Part shown: piece by piece, positions 1 through 8,829 of the stretch
Numbering within the stretch: position 1 is the stretch's first letter
Layout: the number at the start of each line of letters is the position of its first letter
Source of the DNA: Calothrix anomala FACHB-343
GTDB taxonomy: Bacteria > Cyanobacteriota > Cyanobacteriia > Cyanobacteriales > Nostocaceae
Length of the DNA stretch: 64,000 nucleotides
Direction: 5' to 3'
Assembly: GCF_014696435.1 (NCBI RefSeq)
Contig: NZ_JACJQG010000016.1
Location: 89,714 to 153,713, forward strand
Notes under the pieces: model-generated
Told to the model about the DNA's origin: nothing
What the model saw: only the letters and a program-made list of their open reading frames with translations
Database searches by the model: none
Position numbers and translations under genes: made by a program

Positions 1-1
1 T

Positions 2-211
2 AAGCAAATGATGGTTTCTGCGGAACTGCGGCGTCAAAGCAGTCCTTTAGCCAGGATAGTGCGAGATTTTCTGTTTCTCAAGCGTCCGGCGATCGCATTA
101 GCTGTGGGCAGTATGATGCTCTTGGGGACAATCGCTCTCACTCAACAAAACACCAACTACGAACAGTCAATCACTCCCACAACAGAAAACTTGAATGAAA
201 AACTATATTAA
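2..211 (+). CDS. C-terminal part of an unidentified protein (partial, 5' end outside window)
   Basis: The frame is open from the first bases of the window, so this is probably the 3' end of a gene starting upstream. If it is instead a short gene, its start is the ATG at 8 (67 residues). The visible protein has a basic stretch and then one hydrophobic segment at about residues 27-45 that could be a membrane anchor, then a polar tail rich in Asn, Gln and Thr. I recognise no family. The stop is followed by an AT-rich, repeat-containing gap. Confidence 0.4.
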   Translation, partial: KQMMVSAELRRQSSPLARIVRDFLFLKRPAIALAVGSMMLLGTIALTQQNTNYEQSITPTTENLNEKLY

Positions 212-1070
212 GTACAAATACTCTATTAAATGTAATATTATATACTTTTAATAGATTTTCCCAGTATAGCACTAATCACACCGTATACTATCCCCATGAG
301 GATGTATACGGTTGAATTTTTTCAACACTTTAAATTAAGTGGTTCAAGTTAGAGCGATCGCTTATCAATTGATCTAGCTTCTGTAGCCTACCAAAACTAG
401 TAGTCTGGCAACTCAACTTTAAAGGGTAAAGAAACGAACCACGTTCGCGAAGCGTCTCGCAGAGAAGACGCGAAGTACTCAAAGAAAGAGGACAAGAAGA
501 GAACGAGAAAATTTGATGCATCTAGCATAGTTCCCTTGTCAAACTACTAGAAACAAAACTTTTCCATAACCTCCATCAGGTGAAAGATATAGAGAAATAG
601 CCAGCAATTTACTCTCACCCCCCTCAGAATTAATGACGGAGTTTTATCAACAGTGGCAAAAAAATCCTGATAAGGCTGTGGCTTTAATGCAATGCTGATG
701 ACGATGAAGAAGCATCCTCGCCCTATTGATTGGGCGGCGTTAACTGGCTCCCATGCTCTGCGTGGGAGCGATGATCTGTGGGCTACCGCCTCAATTGATC
801 AGAAGACGAGGCAGAGCCTCGCAATACGCATTTCCAGCCGGAGGCTGGAAACGAGATATATAAAGGTTTTGAGCTTAAGTTGACACCAATGGGTAACCCC
901 GCCCCTACGAGTTGCGAGCTTGGTAAGTTAATGATTGGGATGTTTTTTTTATTTGGAAGTCCCTATGAGGAACAACTGACAACTTACAGTAAAAAGCTAA
1001 TGACCAATTGCACCTTTAGTCATTAGCGATTTTTCATTTACCTATAACCCATTATTGATGACTACAAATC
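212..1070. other. Intergenic region with dispersed repeat modules, no convincing gene
   Basis: This 860-bp gap holds several repeat modules. Around 440-480 is a GC-rich palindromic module (ACGTTCGCGAAGCGTCTC followed by AGAGAAGACGCGAAG) of a type scattered through Nostoc-like genomes. At about 801-860 is a hairpin-rich module (GAGGCAGAGCCTC, then CCAGCCGGAGGCTGG) found again almost unchanged at about 61020-61080. At about 890-915 is a GTAACCCCGCCCCTAC module related to the 60.7 kb and 60.9 kb copies. Short open frames here have no start signal and run through the repeats, so I do not call them genes. Confidence 0.5.
801..862. repeat. Dispersed hairpin repeat, copy 1 of 2 in window
   Basis: Two adjacent inverted repeats (GAGGCAGAGCCTC and CCAGCCGGAGGCTGG) lie within a block of about 60 bp that recurs at 61018-61080 with only one or two differences. 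In both places it is followed or preceded by a GGGTTACCCCGCCCCTAC-type module, but in opposite order, so the modules appear shuffled relative to each other. Confidence 0.7.
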
Positions 1071-2426
1071 TCAGTTAGCGAATTCCGCACGCAACTGGTT
1101 AACAACTTGATCCAATCCAACAGAATGGGCGGCTTTAAACAATAAACGATCGCCTGCTTGCACAAATGTCTTTAATCTCGCTACTAATTCTGCATGGGTG
1201 GCAAAGCATTCTGAGGGGATACCTGGGGCACTTTTGGCGATCGCTTCGGCATCGGTACCATCAACTAACACTAATAACCCATCTAATTGCAATTTCTGGA
1301 CTGTTTCGCCAACTCGCTGGTGTAATTGTGGCGATCGCTCTCCTAATTCTTTCATCGCGCCTAAAACGGCAATTTTGCGCTTTCCTGGTGTATCTGCTAA
1401 TAATTGCAAGGCTGCTAGCATAGCTTCTGGTGCAGCATTGTAGGTTTCATCTAAGATTACAATATCGTTGGGTAAAGCAAAACGTTGCGATCGCCCCGTA
1501 GGCATGTCAACTTTAACACCAGTTTGCAGACTAGCCCAATCAATACCCACAACTTGAGCAACTGCCAAAGCTGCTAGGAAATTGGTGGCATTGTGACGAC
1601 CGGGTAAAGGTAGGGGTAGTTGCATATCTCCTACTGTCAGGGTTTGATTATCTACCACCTTTCCTGAGATATCGCCGCCAGATAAGCCGTAAGTGATGAC
1701 TTTTCCTTGCCAAACCTTTGCGGCAGTGGACATTAATAAAGAATTATCCTGATTGAGAATAGCGACGCTATTTTGAGGCATTTGGGCTAATAACTCACAT
1801 TTAGCTTCAGCGATCGCAGTTTCCGAACCGAGTAATTCAATATGTGCCGTTCCGACATTAGTAATAACGCCAATTGTCGGATTAGCGATTTGGGTGAGTT
1901 CAGCAATTTGTCCCTTACCCCGCATCGCCATTTCAATTACAGCAAAATCATGTTCTGGGCTGAGTTCTAAGAGAGTTTTCGGGACACCAATTTCGTTATT
2001 GTAATTTCCATAAGTTTTATGGACTCGTCCTTGAGTGGCTAAAACTGCGGCGATCAGTTCTTTAGTAGTAGTTTTACCGACAGAACCAGTAACACCAATT
2101 ACTGGGATCTTAAAGCGATCGCGCCACCAACGAGCAATTTTTTGATAAGCCTCTAGAGTATTTTTGACTTGTAATACTGGTAATCCGGGATTTTCATATT
2201 CAAAATCAACAATCGCTGCGATCGCACCTTTAGCGATAGCAGCTGCAACAAACTCATGTCCGTCAAACTTTTCACCTCGCAAAGCCACAAACACCTCACC
2301 TGGCTTGAGGATACGAGTGTCTGTTTGGATACCGCTACCCAACTGTGCTAAAGCCGCAGTTGATAAGTTTACAGGCTGTGCTAAAAGAATTTCAACCAGT
2401 TGATTTAAAGTCGCAGAACAAGGCAT
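1071..2426 (-). CDS. murF: UDP-N-acetylmuramoyl-tripeptide--D-alanyl-D-alanine ligase (MurF)
   Basis: MurF adds D-Ala-D-Ala to UDP-MurNAc-tripeptide, the last cytoplasmic step in making the peptidoglycan precursor. The 451-residue length is normal for the family. The N-terminal substrate-binding domain includes the D-T-R motif at about 36-38. The central ATPase carries the Mur-ligase P-loop GVTGSVGKTTTKE at about 111-123. The YNNEIGVP motif follows, and the C-terminal domain has the DETYNAAPEAM motif typical of MurF. It is transcribed alone on the minus strand, with a repeat-rich gap separating it from the regulator gene upstream. It looks intact. Confidence 0.96.
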   Translation of the reverse strand: MPCSATLNQLVEILLAQPVNLSTAALAQLGSGIQTDTRILKPGEVFVALRGEKFDGHEFVAAAIAKGAIAAIVDFEYENPGLPVLQVKNTLEAYQKIARWWRDRFKIPVIGVTGSVGKTTTKELIAAVLATQGRVHKTYGNYNNEIGVPKTLLELSPEHDFAVIEMAMRGKGQIAELTQIANPTIGVITNVGTAHIELLGSETAIAEAKCELLAQMPQNSVAILNQDNSLLMSTAAKVWQGKVITYGLSGGDISGKVVDNQTLTVGDMQLPLPLPGRHNATNFLAALAVAQVVGIDWASLQTGVKVDMPTGRSQRFALPNDIVILDETYNAAPEAMLAALQLLADTPGKRKIAVLGAMKELGERSPQLHQRVGETVQKLQLDGLLVLVDGTDAEAIAKSAPGIPSECFATHAELVARLKTFVQAGDRLLFKAAHSVGLDQVVNQLRAEFAN

Positions 2427-2585
2427 AAGCGAGGAACTGTTTTAAAGCATAAATTAATGAAATATGGTCAATGGTCAAGGGTCATTAGTCAATAGTCAGA
2501 GAGGCGATGAACCCTTGTCTGTACAATTTGTCCCCCTTGTCCCCCTCTGCTTCCTTCTGCCATCTGCCTCCTGCCTTCTGCCTTC

Positions 2586-3815
2586 TCAATTCGGTTTATG
2601 ATCCAACCGGGTAGCTTGCTCTAATGCGGCTTTTTCTTTGGATCTGCGGGCGTAGGGTTGTAATTGCGTGCGATCGCAACCGGTGAGGATGCTCAAGTTT
2701 TCTAAGGTAATTCCCCGCATTAACATTTCTACGCGCCAGGTGTGTTGTGCTTGAGCGATCGCTGGTGGTTGTCCTTGGGGTGTTAACATTCCTTCTGTCC
2801 ACATTTCCCAACGACTGATAATTTCAGATTCGGAAATTGCCTCGCCTAAGCTGTTAAGAAACATCGCCATTTGATTATCTTTCCGACTCTTCAGCCATTT
2901 AATTAAGGGATTGTTAGTATAAGAACCGTACTGTTTCCCTAAAATCCATTGATTTACAGGAACTTGGCGGACTAATCCGGGAGTGGTAATTTGCAAAAAG
3001 TGTCCTTGATCGTCGTAGATTTGATGCGATCGCTGTAAGTTAACTATCTCTGTAGGGGATAAGCCGGCTGCAAATAATATATAAGCTAAAGCCGAATCTT
3101 GCAGTCCTAATCTCTTGGCTTGGCGCAAAATTTCATGGACTAACGCCGCAGGTAAATCAGCTACCTCTATACTGACATCATGTTCTACACCATAATTAAT
3201 TGCTAATTCTGGTGAAGGTGACATCGCACCACGTAAAAACAATTCCACTAAGTTCTCTAAAAAATCATCTCTGTCTTCCCAGAGTTCGTGAAATTCGCTA
3301 GTAAACTCGATTACGGCGTAGCCTAATAGCATCCCATTCAGCAAACTGGCTAATTTTTCTGCCGGTAGATAGGTATTTAAGTGTCCTTGCTCAATTACTG
3401 TAGCTAAGTATTGAGCAACATAGCGGTTAGCTTCGGTTAAACCCCTCCCCAAGGCGCGACGATTTTCGGCTGGGTATCGATCGGCTTCACCCACTACAGA
3501 TCTGACAAACTCCGGTACCCGCTCTAGTGCAAGCAAGCTATCACTTGCATAATCCTTCAGGGCTTGATAAACGCTACCTGGGGGACTAGCGCGCCGTACT
3601 AAGGATTCCCCTAAGTTCTTAAAAGCCGCAGATTCTTCCAAAACAGCTAACATCAGCCCATGTTTATTACCAAAGTGGCGAAATAACGTCACTTCATTTA
3701 CTTCTGCTTTTTCGGCAATTTGCCGGGTAGTAGTATTGCTGACTCCTTGGGCTGTAAATAGTTCCAGCGCTGCTTGAATCAGGCGTTGACGAGCTGAATG
3801 GGTGGGAGATGCCAT
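2586..3815 (-). CDS. TetR/AcrR-family regulator with a C-terminal tyrosine-recombinase-like domain
   Basis: I place the start at the ATG at 3815 (MASPTHSARQ, 409 residues), because the HTH begins right there; a longer frame to 3872 runs through operator-like palindromes. Residues 8-55 are a clear TetR HTH (ALELFTAQG, TTTRQIAEKAEV, LFRHFGNK). The TetR ligand domain extends to about 205. The remaining 200 residues are not typical TetR: from about 221 they follow the layout of a tyrosine recombinase/XerC-like catalytic domain, with an AAGLSPTEIVNL box, an HTWR box, a GCD box where integrases have GH, and a final PYARR tyrosine box. The first catalytic Arg appears replaced (GLS instead of GLR), so recombinase activity is unlikely. 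Divergent from the desaturase gene, it may regulate that gene and itself. Confidence 0.85.
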   Translation of the reverse strand: MASPTHSARQRLIQAALELFTAQGVSNTTTRQIAEKAEVNEVTLFRHFGNKHGLMLAVLEESAAFKNLGESLVRRASPPGSVYQALKDYASDSLLALERVPEFVRSVVGEADRYPAENRRALGRGLTEANRYVAQYLATVIEQGHLNTYLPAEKLASLLNGMLLGYAVIEFTSEFHELWEDRDDFLENLVELFLRGAMSPSPELAINYGVEHDVSIEVADLPAALVHEILRQAKRLGLQDSALAYILFAAGLSPTEIVNLQRSHQIYDDQGHFLQITTPGLVRQVPVNQWILGKQYGSYTNNPLIKWLKSRKDNQMAMFLNSLGEAISESEIISRWEMWTEGMLTPQGQPPAIAQAQHTWRVEMLMRGITLENLSILTGCDRTQLQPYARRSKEKAALEQATRLDHKPN

Positions 3816-3827
3816 AAAAATAAATAA

Positions 3828-3844
3828 TGCAAGTAGCACTTGCA
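3828..3844. promoter_or_regulatory. Perfect palindrome, candidate operator for the TetR-like regulator
   Basis: The 17-bp sequence TGCAAGT-AGC-ACTTGCA is a perfect 7+3+7 inverted repeat lying 13 bp upstream of the regulator's start codon, in the divergent regulator/desaturase intergenic region. TetR-family proteins usually bind such palindromes and repress their own gene. Binding is inferred from position and symmetry only. Confidence 0.6.
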
Positions 3845-3874
3845 GATAAAGAAAGAAGTTGTTAGGATACAAAT

Positions 3875-3889
3875 GTAAGTGATACTTGC
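3875..3889. promoter_or_regulatory. Second, related palindrome (operator-like)
   Basis: GTAAGT-GAT-ACTTGC repeats the half-sites of the 3828-3844 palindrome with one mismatch and the same 3-bp spacer. The two sites are centred 46 bp apart (about four to five helical turns), which would suit cooperative binding between the two divergent promoters. Confidence 0.5.
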
Positions 3890-3998
3890 TCTACTTTACT
3901 GTAACTAACTTATACAGAACGGGTAATTCCCTTGTCACCAATGCAAGAGTACATCCGCAAAAAGCAGATCGCTTAATTCATCATCAACAGGAATTTTT

Positions 3999-4853
3999 AT
4001 GACTGCAAAATCTCTGACGTTCACCCCCGAACAAGGAACGTCAAAGCTCAGTTGGACGAACGTATTATTTTTTGGTACAGTTCATCTGTTAGCGCTCTTA
4101 GCGCCTTGGTTTTTTTCTTGGTCAGCATTAGGTATACTGCTGTTTTTGCACTGGTTACTCGGCAGCATTGGGATTTGTTTGGGATATCACCGACTTTTGA
4201 GCCATCGGAGTTTCCAAGTACCGAAATGGTTAGAATATGCGATCGCTACCATTGGTGCTTTAGCATTACAAGGGGGGCCGATTTTCTGGGTGGGTGGACA
4301 CCGTCAGCATCACGCCCATACTGAAGATATCAACTTAGATCCTTACTCTGCCACAAAAGGGTTTTGGTGGAGTCACATGTTATGGATTTTTTACCCCCGT
4401 ACAGAATTCTTTGATGCAGAAACTTATCAAAAATACGCCCCAGATTTAGCCCGTCAACCATTTTACCGTTGGTTAGATCGCTACTTCTTGTTATTGCAAA
4501 TCCCCTTGGGTGTGTTGTTATATGCTTTAGGCGGTTGGTCTTTCGTAATTTATGGGATGTTTGTCCGCGCTGTTTTATTATGGCACTCCACTTGGTTTGT
4601 CAACTCAGCAACTCATAAATGGGGCTATCGTACCTTCGATCATACAGATGATTCCCGCAATCTTTGGTGGGTATCCTTGGTAACTTATGGTGAAGGATGG
4701 CACAACAACCATCACACTTATCCCCATGTTGCCAAATCTGGATTTGCTTGGTGGGAAATCGATATTACTTGGTGGAGTATTAAAGCACTGAAGACTTTAG
4801 GTTTAGCGAAGAAAGTCATTATGCCACCTTCGAGTAGCGCTAGCCAAGGATAA
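3999..4853 (+). CDS. desC: Acyl-lipid delta-9-type fatty acid desaturase
   Basis: This membrane di-iron desaturase would introduce the first double bond into acyl chains of membrane lipids, using ferredoxin as electron donor in cyanobacteria. The 284-residue protein has the three histidine boxes: HRLLSH (about 64-69), HRQHHAHTE (about 101-109) and GWHNNHHTYP (about 232-241). Hydrophobic segments lie between the boxes, as in DesC/Des9. The spacing and short length fit the delta-9 group rather than DesA (delta-12) or DesB (omega-3). It is divergent from the TetR-like gene; the two palindromes between them suggest direct control by that regulator. An inverted repeat follows the stop codon. Confidence 0.92.
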   Translation: MTAKSLTFTPEQGTSKLSWTNVLFFGTVHLLALLAPWFFSWSALGILLFLHWLLGSIGICLGYHRLLSHRSFQVPKWLEYAIATIGALALQGGPIFWVGGHRQHHAHTEDINLDPYSATKGFWWSHMLWIFYPRTEFFDAETYQKYAPDLARQPFYRWLDRYFLLLQIPLGVLLYALGGWSFVIYGMFVRAVLLWHSTWFVNSATHKWGYRTFDHTDDSRNLWWVSLVTYGEGWHNNHHTYPHVAKSGFAWWEIDITWWSIKALKTLGLAKKVIMPPSSSASQG

Positions 4854-4882
4854 ATTGTCAGCAAATTAAAGTTTATCTCCTA

Positions 4883-4910
4883 TGCCCACAGCGCGATCGC
4901 ACTGTGGGCA
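4883..4910 (+). terminator. Inverted repeat after the desaturase gene, possible terminator
   Basis: TGCCCACAG and CTGTGGGCA form a perfect 9-bp stem around a HIP1-containing loop (CGCGATCGCA), 30 bp after the desaturase stop. The 3' side lacks a strong T-run, so termination is plausible but not proven. Confidence 0.45.
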
Positions 4911-5005
4911 AAATTATCTCGATCAATTTCAGCACATAATACTTGCAGCGATTACGGGAATACTGAAATAAAGACGAATCGCCAGATTTGGGTAATTTGC
5001 ATTTT

Positions 5006-7669
5006 ATGAATTCGCCCTTTATTCTCACTATTGCTGGAATATTTGCAACTACACATCTGATATTGACTCAACCTTGTTACCCCCAGGCGATCGCCCCAGA
5101 TGGTAGTCTGAATACAAATGTTACTTCTACTGATGGGTTAAATTTTTCCATTACGGGTGGTAATCAAGCTGGCGGTAATCTTTTTCATAGCTTTAGCGAA
5201 TTCTCTGTACCTAATGGTGGTTCTGCTAATTTTAATCATGCAGCCTTTATTCAAAATATTATCAGTCGCGTGACTGGGATCGTGCCTTCTCATATCAATG
5301 GCATAATCCATACTCAGGGAAATGCTAATTTATTCTTAATTAATCCTAATGGCATTATTTTTGGTGCTAATGCCAAATTAAATATTGGTGGCTCATTTTT
5401 GGCAACTACTGCTAAAAGTTTACAGTTTGCCGATGGCAAAGAATTTAATACAAATATAGATAAAAATCCTCCATTATTAAGTATTAATGTTCCTATCGGA
5501 TTACAATTTTCTAGTAATTCAAAACCTATCCAAGTACAAACAGCTAATCTGAGAGTTTCCATCAATCAAACTCTCGCCCTGATTGGTGGTGACGTTAATA
5601 TTAATGGCAGTCAATTAACTGCCGATAGCGGTCATATTGAACTCGGTGGAATAGCCGATGCAGCCACGGTTGGATTTTCATTAAACGCGAATCATTCACA
5701 ATTCAATTTTCCTGACAATATTAACAGAGCTAATGTATCAATCACAGATAATTCTTTAGTCACAACCAGTGGTGATGGTGGCGGTAGCATTCAACTGACA
5801 GGAAAGCAGTTAATTATTGAAAATTCCTGGGTAAAAGCGGATACATTAGGTAATATTTCTGGCGCAAATTTAAAATTAAATGCTTCAGATTCAATCATAG
5901 TTTCAAGCAACAGAACAACCGGACTGTTTACAGATGGATTATTTGCCACAACTAGTGGTAGTGGTGATAGCTTAGGCATCACAATTAATACTAGAAATCT
6001 TCAGGTTAAAGGCGAATCTCGCATATCTACCGCTACTTTAATAGGTTCATCTGGTAAAGGAGGTAATTTAACTATTAATGCGCAAGCAGCAGTTGAATTA
6101 ATGGGTGCTGACTCTGATGATTTTTCTTTATTTACTGGGTTATTAGCAGATACTTCTGGAACTGGTAGCGGGGGAAATTTAACAGTAAATACCGGGCGAT
6201 TATTCGTGCATCACGGAGCGCAAATATCTGCTGCAACTATAGCAGATGCCACAGGTGGAAACTTGACAATTAATGCTGCTAATAGTGTGGAATTAATCGG
6301 AGTCACAGATTCTGATTCCTTCAGTAGTGGTTTGTTTACAGCAGTTCAAGAAGGTAAAGGACAAGGTGGTGATTTAATAGTTAACACTAAGAAGTTAATT
6401 ATTCATGATGGGGCACAAATTTTTGCAGGTACTGCAGCCGCAGGAAATAGTGGAAATATTATCATTAATGCTATAGACTCTGTCAACGTCAGCGGAGTAT
6501 CCCTGATTCAGAAAATTCCTGGTGGTCTTTTCAGTGGTAGTAATCCCAATACTACTGGCAATGGAGGCAATATTAACATTAATACGCGGGAATTAATAGT
6601 AGAAAATGGAGGTAATATTGCTGTTGAAACCCTTGGCTCTGGCAAGGGAGGAATCCTCACAATTAATGCCACTGATGCTATTAAATTAATAGGGCAAGGT
6701 TCGCTGAGAACAGATCCGTTAGATGAAAGCAAATTAATCCCAACATTTAGTAGCCTATCTGCTAGCGTTTTAGATAGTGAAAATCATCATCCGGCTGGTA
6801 ACTTAGAAATTTCTACAGGTAAATTCTTAGTTCAGGGCGGTGCTAGGTTAAGTGTAGATAACGAAGGTAAGGGTAAGGGGGGAAATATTAATATTCAAGC
6901 TGACTCTATAGAACTAGATAATAGAGGGAATCTACAACAAGATTTAGGAGGAATTCAAGCCACAACTAAATCTGGTGAAGGAGGTAATATTATCTTACAT
7001 ATTCAAGATATTTTATTAATGCGGAACGGTAGCAAAATTACTACTGATTCTACAGGTGGTAATGGTAATGGTGGAGATATTAATATTACTTCTGGGTTAT
7101 TAGTTGCTGCTGATAATAGCGATATTACAGCTAATGCAATTGCTGGTAGAGGTGGGAATGTGCAAATTACAACGCAAGGAATATTTGGGATTGAATTTCG
7201 TCCCGAACTCACTGATAAAAGCGAAATTACAGCTAGTTCTCAGTTTGGTTTAAGTGGAACTGTAGAAATTAAAACTTTAGCTGTCGATCCTAGCAAAGGA
7301 ATTGCTGTTTTACCAACACAGCCAAATGATGCTTCAACATTAATTACTCAAAGTTGTGGACAAAATAATCCCGCAACATCCAGCCGTTTAACTATCATTG
7401 GAAGAGGTGGTTTACCACAAAATCCAGAGGTAGCTTTGGGTGGGGATCTCACTTTGCAAGATATCCAAACAGTCCCCATTTACAGCAGTAGCGATCGCAC
7501 TAGAGGAGTTACTGCTTTTGCCAGTCTACCACTACCTCACTCTGATGAAATTGTCGAAGCTCAAGGACTGATAGTAACGCCCCAAGGAGATGTTGTTTTA
7601 ACTGCACAGGTACTAGTACATACCCCTCATAATTCTGGATTACCCTCAGCTACTTGTAATTCAAATTAG
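5006..7669 (+). CDS. Filamentous-haemagglutinin N-terminal domain exoprotein (two-partner secretion TpsA type)
   Basis: I start at the ATG at 5006 (MNSPFILTIAG, 887 residues) because it opens directly into a signal peptide (about 1-28, ending near the CYPQA motif); the TTG at 4988 lies upstream of that. The N-terminal 30-180 region has the TPS secretion-domain motifs: GGNLFHSFSEF, SRVTG, NANLFLINPNGIIFG and ANLNIGGSFLATTA-like text. The rest is a repetitive beta-helix with many GGNL/GGNI-x-I-N/T repeats and ends in an ESP-like cyanobacterial C-terminal region. It would be exported across the outer membrane by a TpsB (Omp85-type) partner, which is not in this window. The role (adhesion, biofilm, competition) cannot be told from sequence. 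Confidence 0.88.
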   Translation: MNSPFILTIAGIFATTHLILTQPCYPQAIAPDGSLNTNVTSTDGLNFSITGGNQAGGNLFHSFSEFSVPNGGSANFNHAAFIQNIISRVTGIVPSHINGIIHTQGNANLFLINPNGIIFGANAKLNIGGSFLATTAKSLQFADGKEFNTNIDKNPPLLSINVPIGLQFSSNSKPIQVQTANLRVSINQTLALIGGDVNINGSQLTADSGHIELGGIADAATVGFSLNANHSQFNFPDNINRANVSITDNSLVTTSGDGGGSIQLTGKQLIIENSWVKADTLGNISGANLKLNASDSIIVSSNRTTGLFTDGLFATTSGSGDSLGITINTRNLQVKGESRISTATLIGSSGKGGNLTINAQAAVELMGADSDDFSLFTGLLADTSGTGSGGNLTVNTGRLFVHHGAQISAATIADATGGNLTINAANSVELIGVTDSDSFSSGLFTAVQEGKGQGGDLIVNTKKLIIHDGAQIFAGTAAAGNSGNIIINAIDSVNVSGVSLIQKIPGGLFSGSNPNTTGNGGNININTRELIVENGGNIAVETLGSGKGGILTINATDAIKLIGQGSLRTDPLDESKLIPTFSSLSASVLDSENHHPAGNLEISTGKFLVQGGARLSVDNEGKGKGGNINIQADSIELDNRGNLQQDLGGIQATTKSGEGGNIILHIQDILLMRNGSKITTDSTGGNGNGGDINITSGLLVAADNSDITANAIAGRGGNVQITTQGIFGIEFRPELTDKSEITASSQFGLSGTVEIKTLAVDPSKGIAVLPTQPNDASTLITQSCGQNNPATSSRLTIIGRGGLPQNPEVALGGDLTLQDIQTVPIYSSSDRTRGVTAFASLPLPHSDEIVEAQGLIVTPQGDVVLTAQVLVHTPHNSGLPSATCNSN

Positions 7670-8186
7670 ATAATTGAGTAACTTTACTTAGCAGATATTT
7701 GAGATGTTAATTGTTATAGATTGAATAAAGTTCCGAGCTAAAAATAACCGTATTATTACTGAGAAATAATTTCTTTAAAATGGGAAAAATGAATTTATGT
7801 TAAAGAAAAAATAATTGTATGACAATTATATATTGCCACACAAAATCAGGATTTTTGTGGCTTTCAAAGCTAATATACATTAATTGCTATTGCCGCAGGC
7901 AGCAATCTCAGTAACTCTATTTTAAAGCATAGATAAACTCTGCATAGTGTTAGTAAATTGCTATTAGCATGTCTAGCTTAAAGTTGATTTAACAATAGAG
8001 AATTTACAGGGAAGCAGAAATTGTCAACAATATGATTAAATAACGGTTGTACTAGGTTGTAACTATTTCAATCTGGAAAAGATATCAGCATGATTTCATA
8101 CCTCATTGCCGATATCAATGATGAATGCCAGATAAATTTGCTGCGTTTTTTGTTGGCAATTAGTTTATAAATAAAAGGTTCAATGT
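7670..8186. other. AT-rich intergenic region before the S74/TOMM genes
   Basis: 517 bp of low-GC sequence with no supported gene. I looked for a small TOMM-type precursor peptide here and found none. The last 20 bp hold AAAAGG at 8173-8178, a ribosome binding site for the ATG at 8187. The promoter of the following genes probably lies here, but no clear -10/-35 pair stands out. Confidence 0.4.
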
Positions 8187-8753
8187 ATGCTAAGTAACTC
8201 CCAGAATTTAACCAGTACAGAAAGTCTGATTGCAGATCTCAACGATCAAGAATTAGCCGATTGTGTCGGTGGCTGTGATATTGCAGTTACTCTTGGGGAA
8301 CAAGAGGTAGCAACAGTCCCACTAGTTGAATCAAAATTATTAGGCTATACCAGTATCAATGCAGGCGTGAAAATTATCAATCAAGCTCTAGATTTAGGAG
8401 TCACTTACGATCCTAATGGCTCAAAGCGCTTCTTGAGCGATCGCAATGTCAAAGAAGCCGTCGCTGAGATTGATGTTCACGATATCCTCAAGGGAATTGT
8501 GGATTTACCCATCACCACTTGGAAATATAAAAACCAAGATGAAACAATTCGTCATATAGGCCCGATGGCGCAAGACTTTGCAGCGACGTTTAACTGTGGT
8601 GAAAGCGATCGCTTTATCAATGCTGTAGATGCTAATGGTGTCGCTTTAGCTGCAATTCAAGCACTTTACCAACTGATGCAGCAAAAAGATTCCCAAATCA
8701 GAGAACTGCAAATACAGTTACTGCAACTACAGCAACAGATAACTGATAAATAG
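8187..8753 (+). CDS. GG-leader protein with C-terminal S74/endosialidase-chaperone-like domain (copy 1)
   Basis: The 188-residue protein begins with a leader of RiPP/bacteriocin type, LIADLNDQELADCVGG (residues 14-29), ending in Gly-Gly. A variable segment follows (about 30-77: one Cys at 30, several Ser/Thr). From about 78 to 165 there is a domain with the layout of the intramolecular chaperone of endosialidases and phage tail spikes (Pfam Peptidase_S74): GSKRFLSDRNVKE, W-K-Y-K, RHIGPMAQDF, VDANGVALAAIQALYQ. A C-terminal coiled coil (165-188) is rich in Gln and Leu. In known S74 proteins the coiled coil and chaperone help trimerise a fibre, and cleavage occurs before the Ser of the L-S-D motif. 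Next to copy 2 and a TOMM cyclodehydratase, it may be a modified or exported substrate; that role is inference. Confidence 0.8.
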   Translation: MLSNSQNLTSTESLIADLNDQELADCVGGCDIAVTLGEQEVATVPLVESKLLGYTSINAGVKIINQALDLGVTYDPNGSKRFLSDRNVKEAVAEIDVHDILKGIVDLPITTWKYKNQDETIRHIGPMAQDFAATFNCGESDRFINAVDANGVALAAIQALYQLMQQKDSQIRELQIQLLQLQQQITDK

Positions 8754-8829
8754 GCTCAATTTATCGCAAAAATGCCATTAATTAGCCAATATTGTCCATA
8801 TCTAATTTCAAACGATCATCAGGAAAATT

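Noticed and set aside
692-883. 63-residue frame in the first intergenic region
   Set aside because: Most of it is the dispersed hairpin repeat that also occurs at 61018-61080; no homologue-like text.
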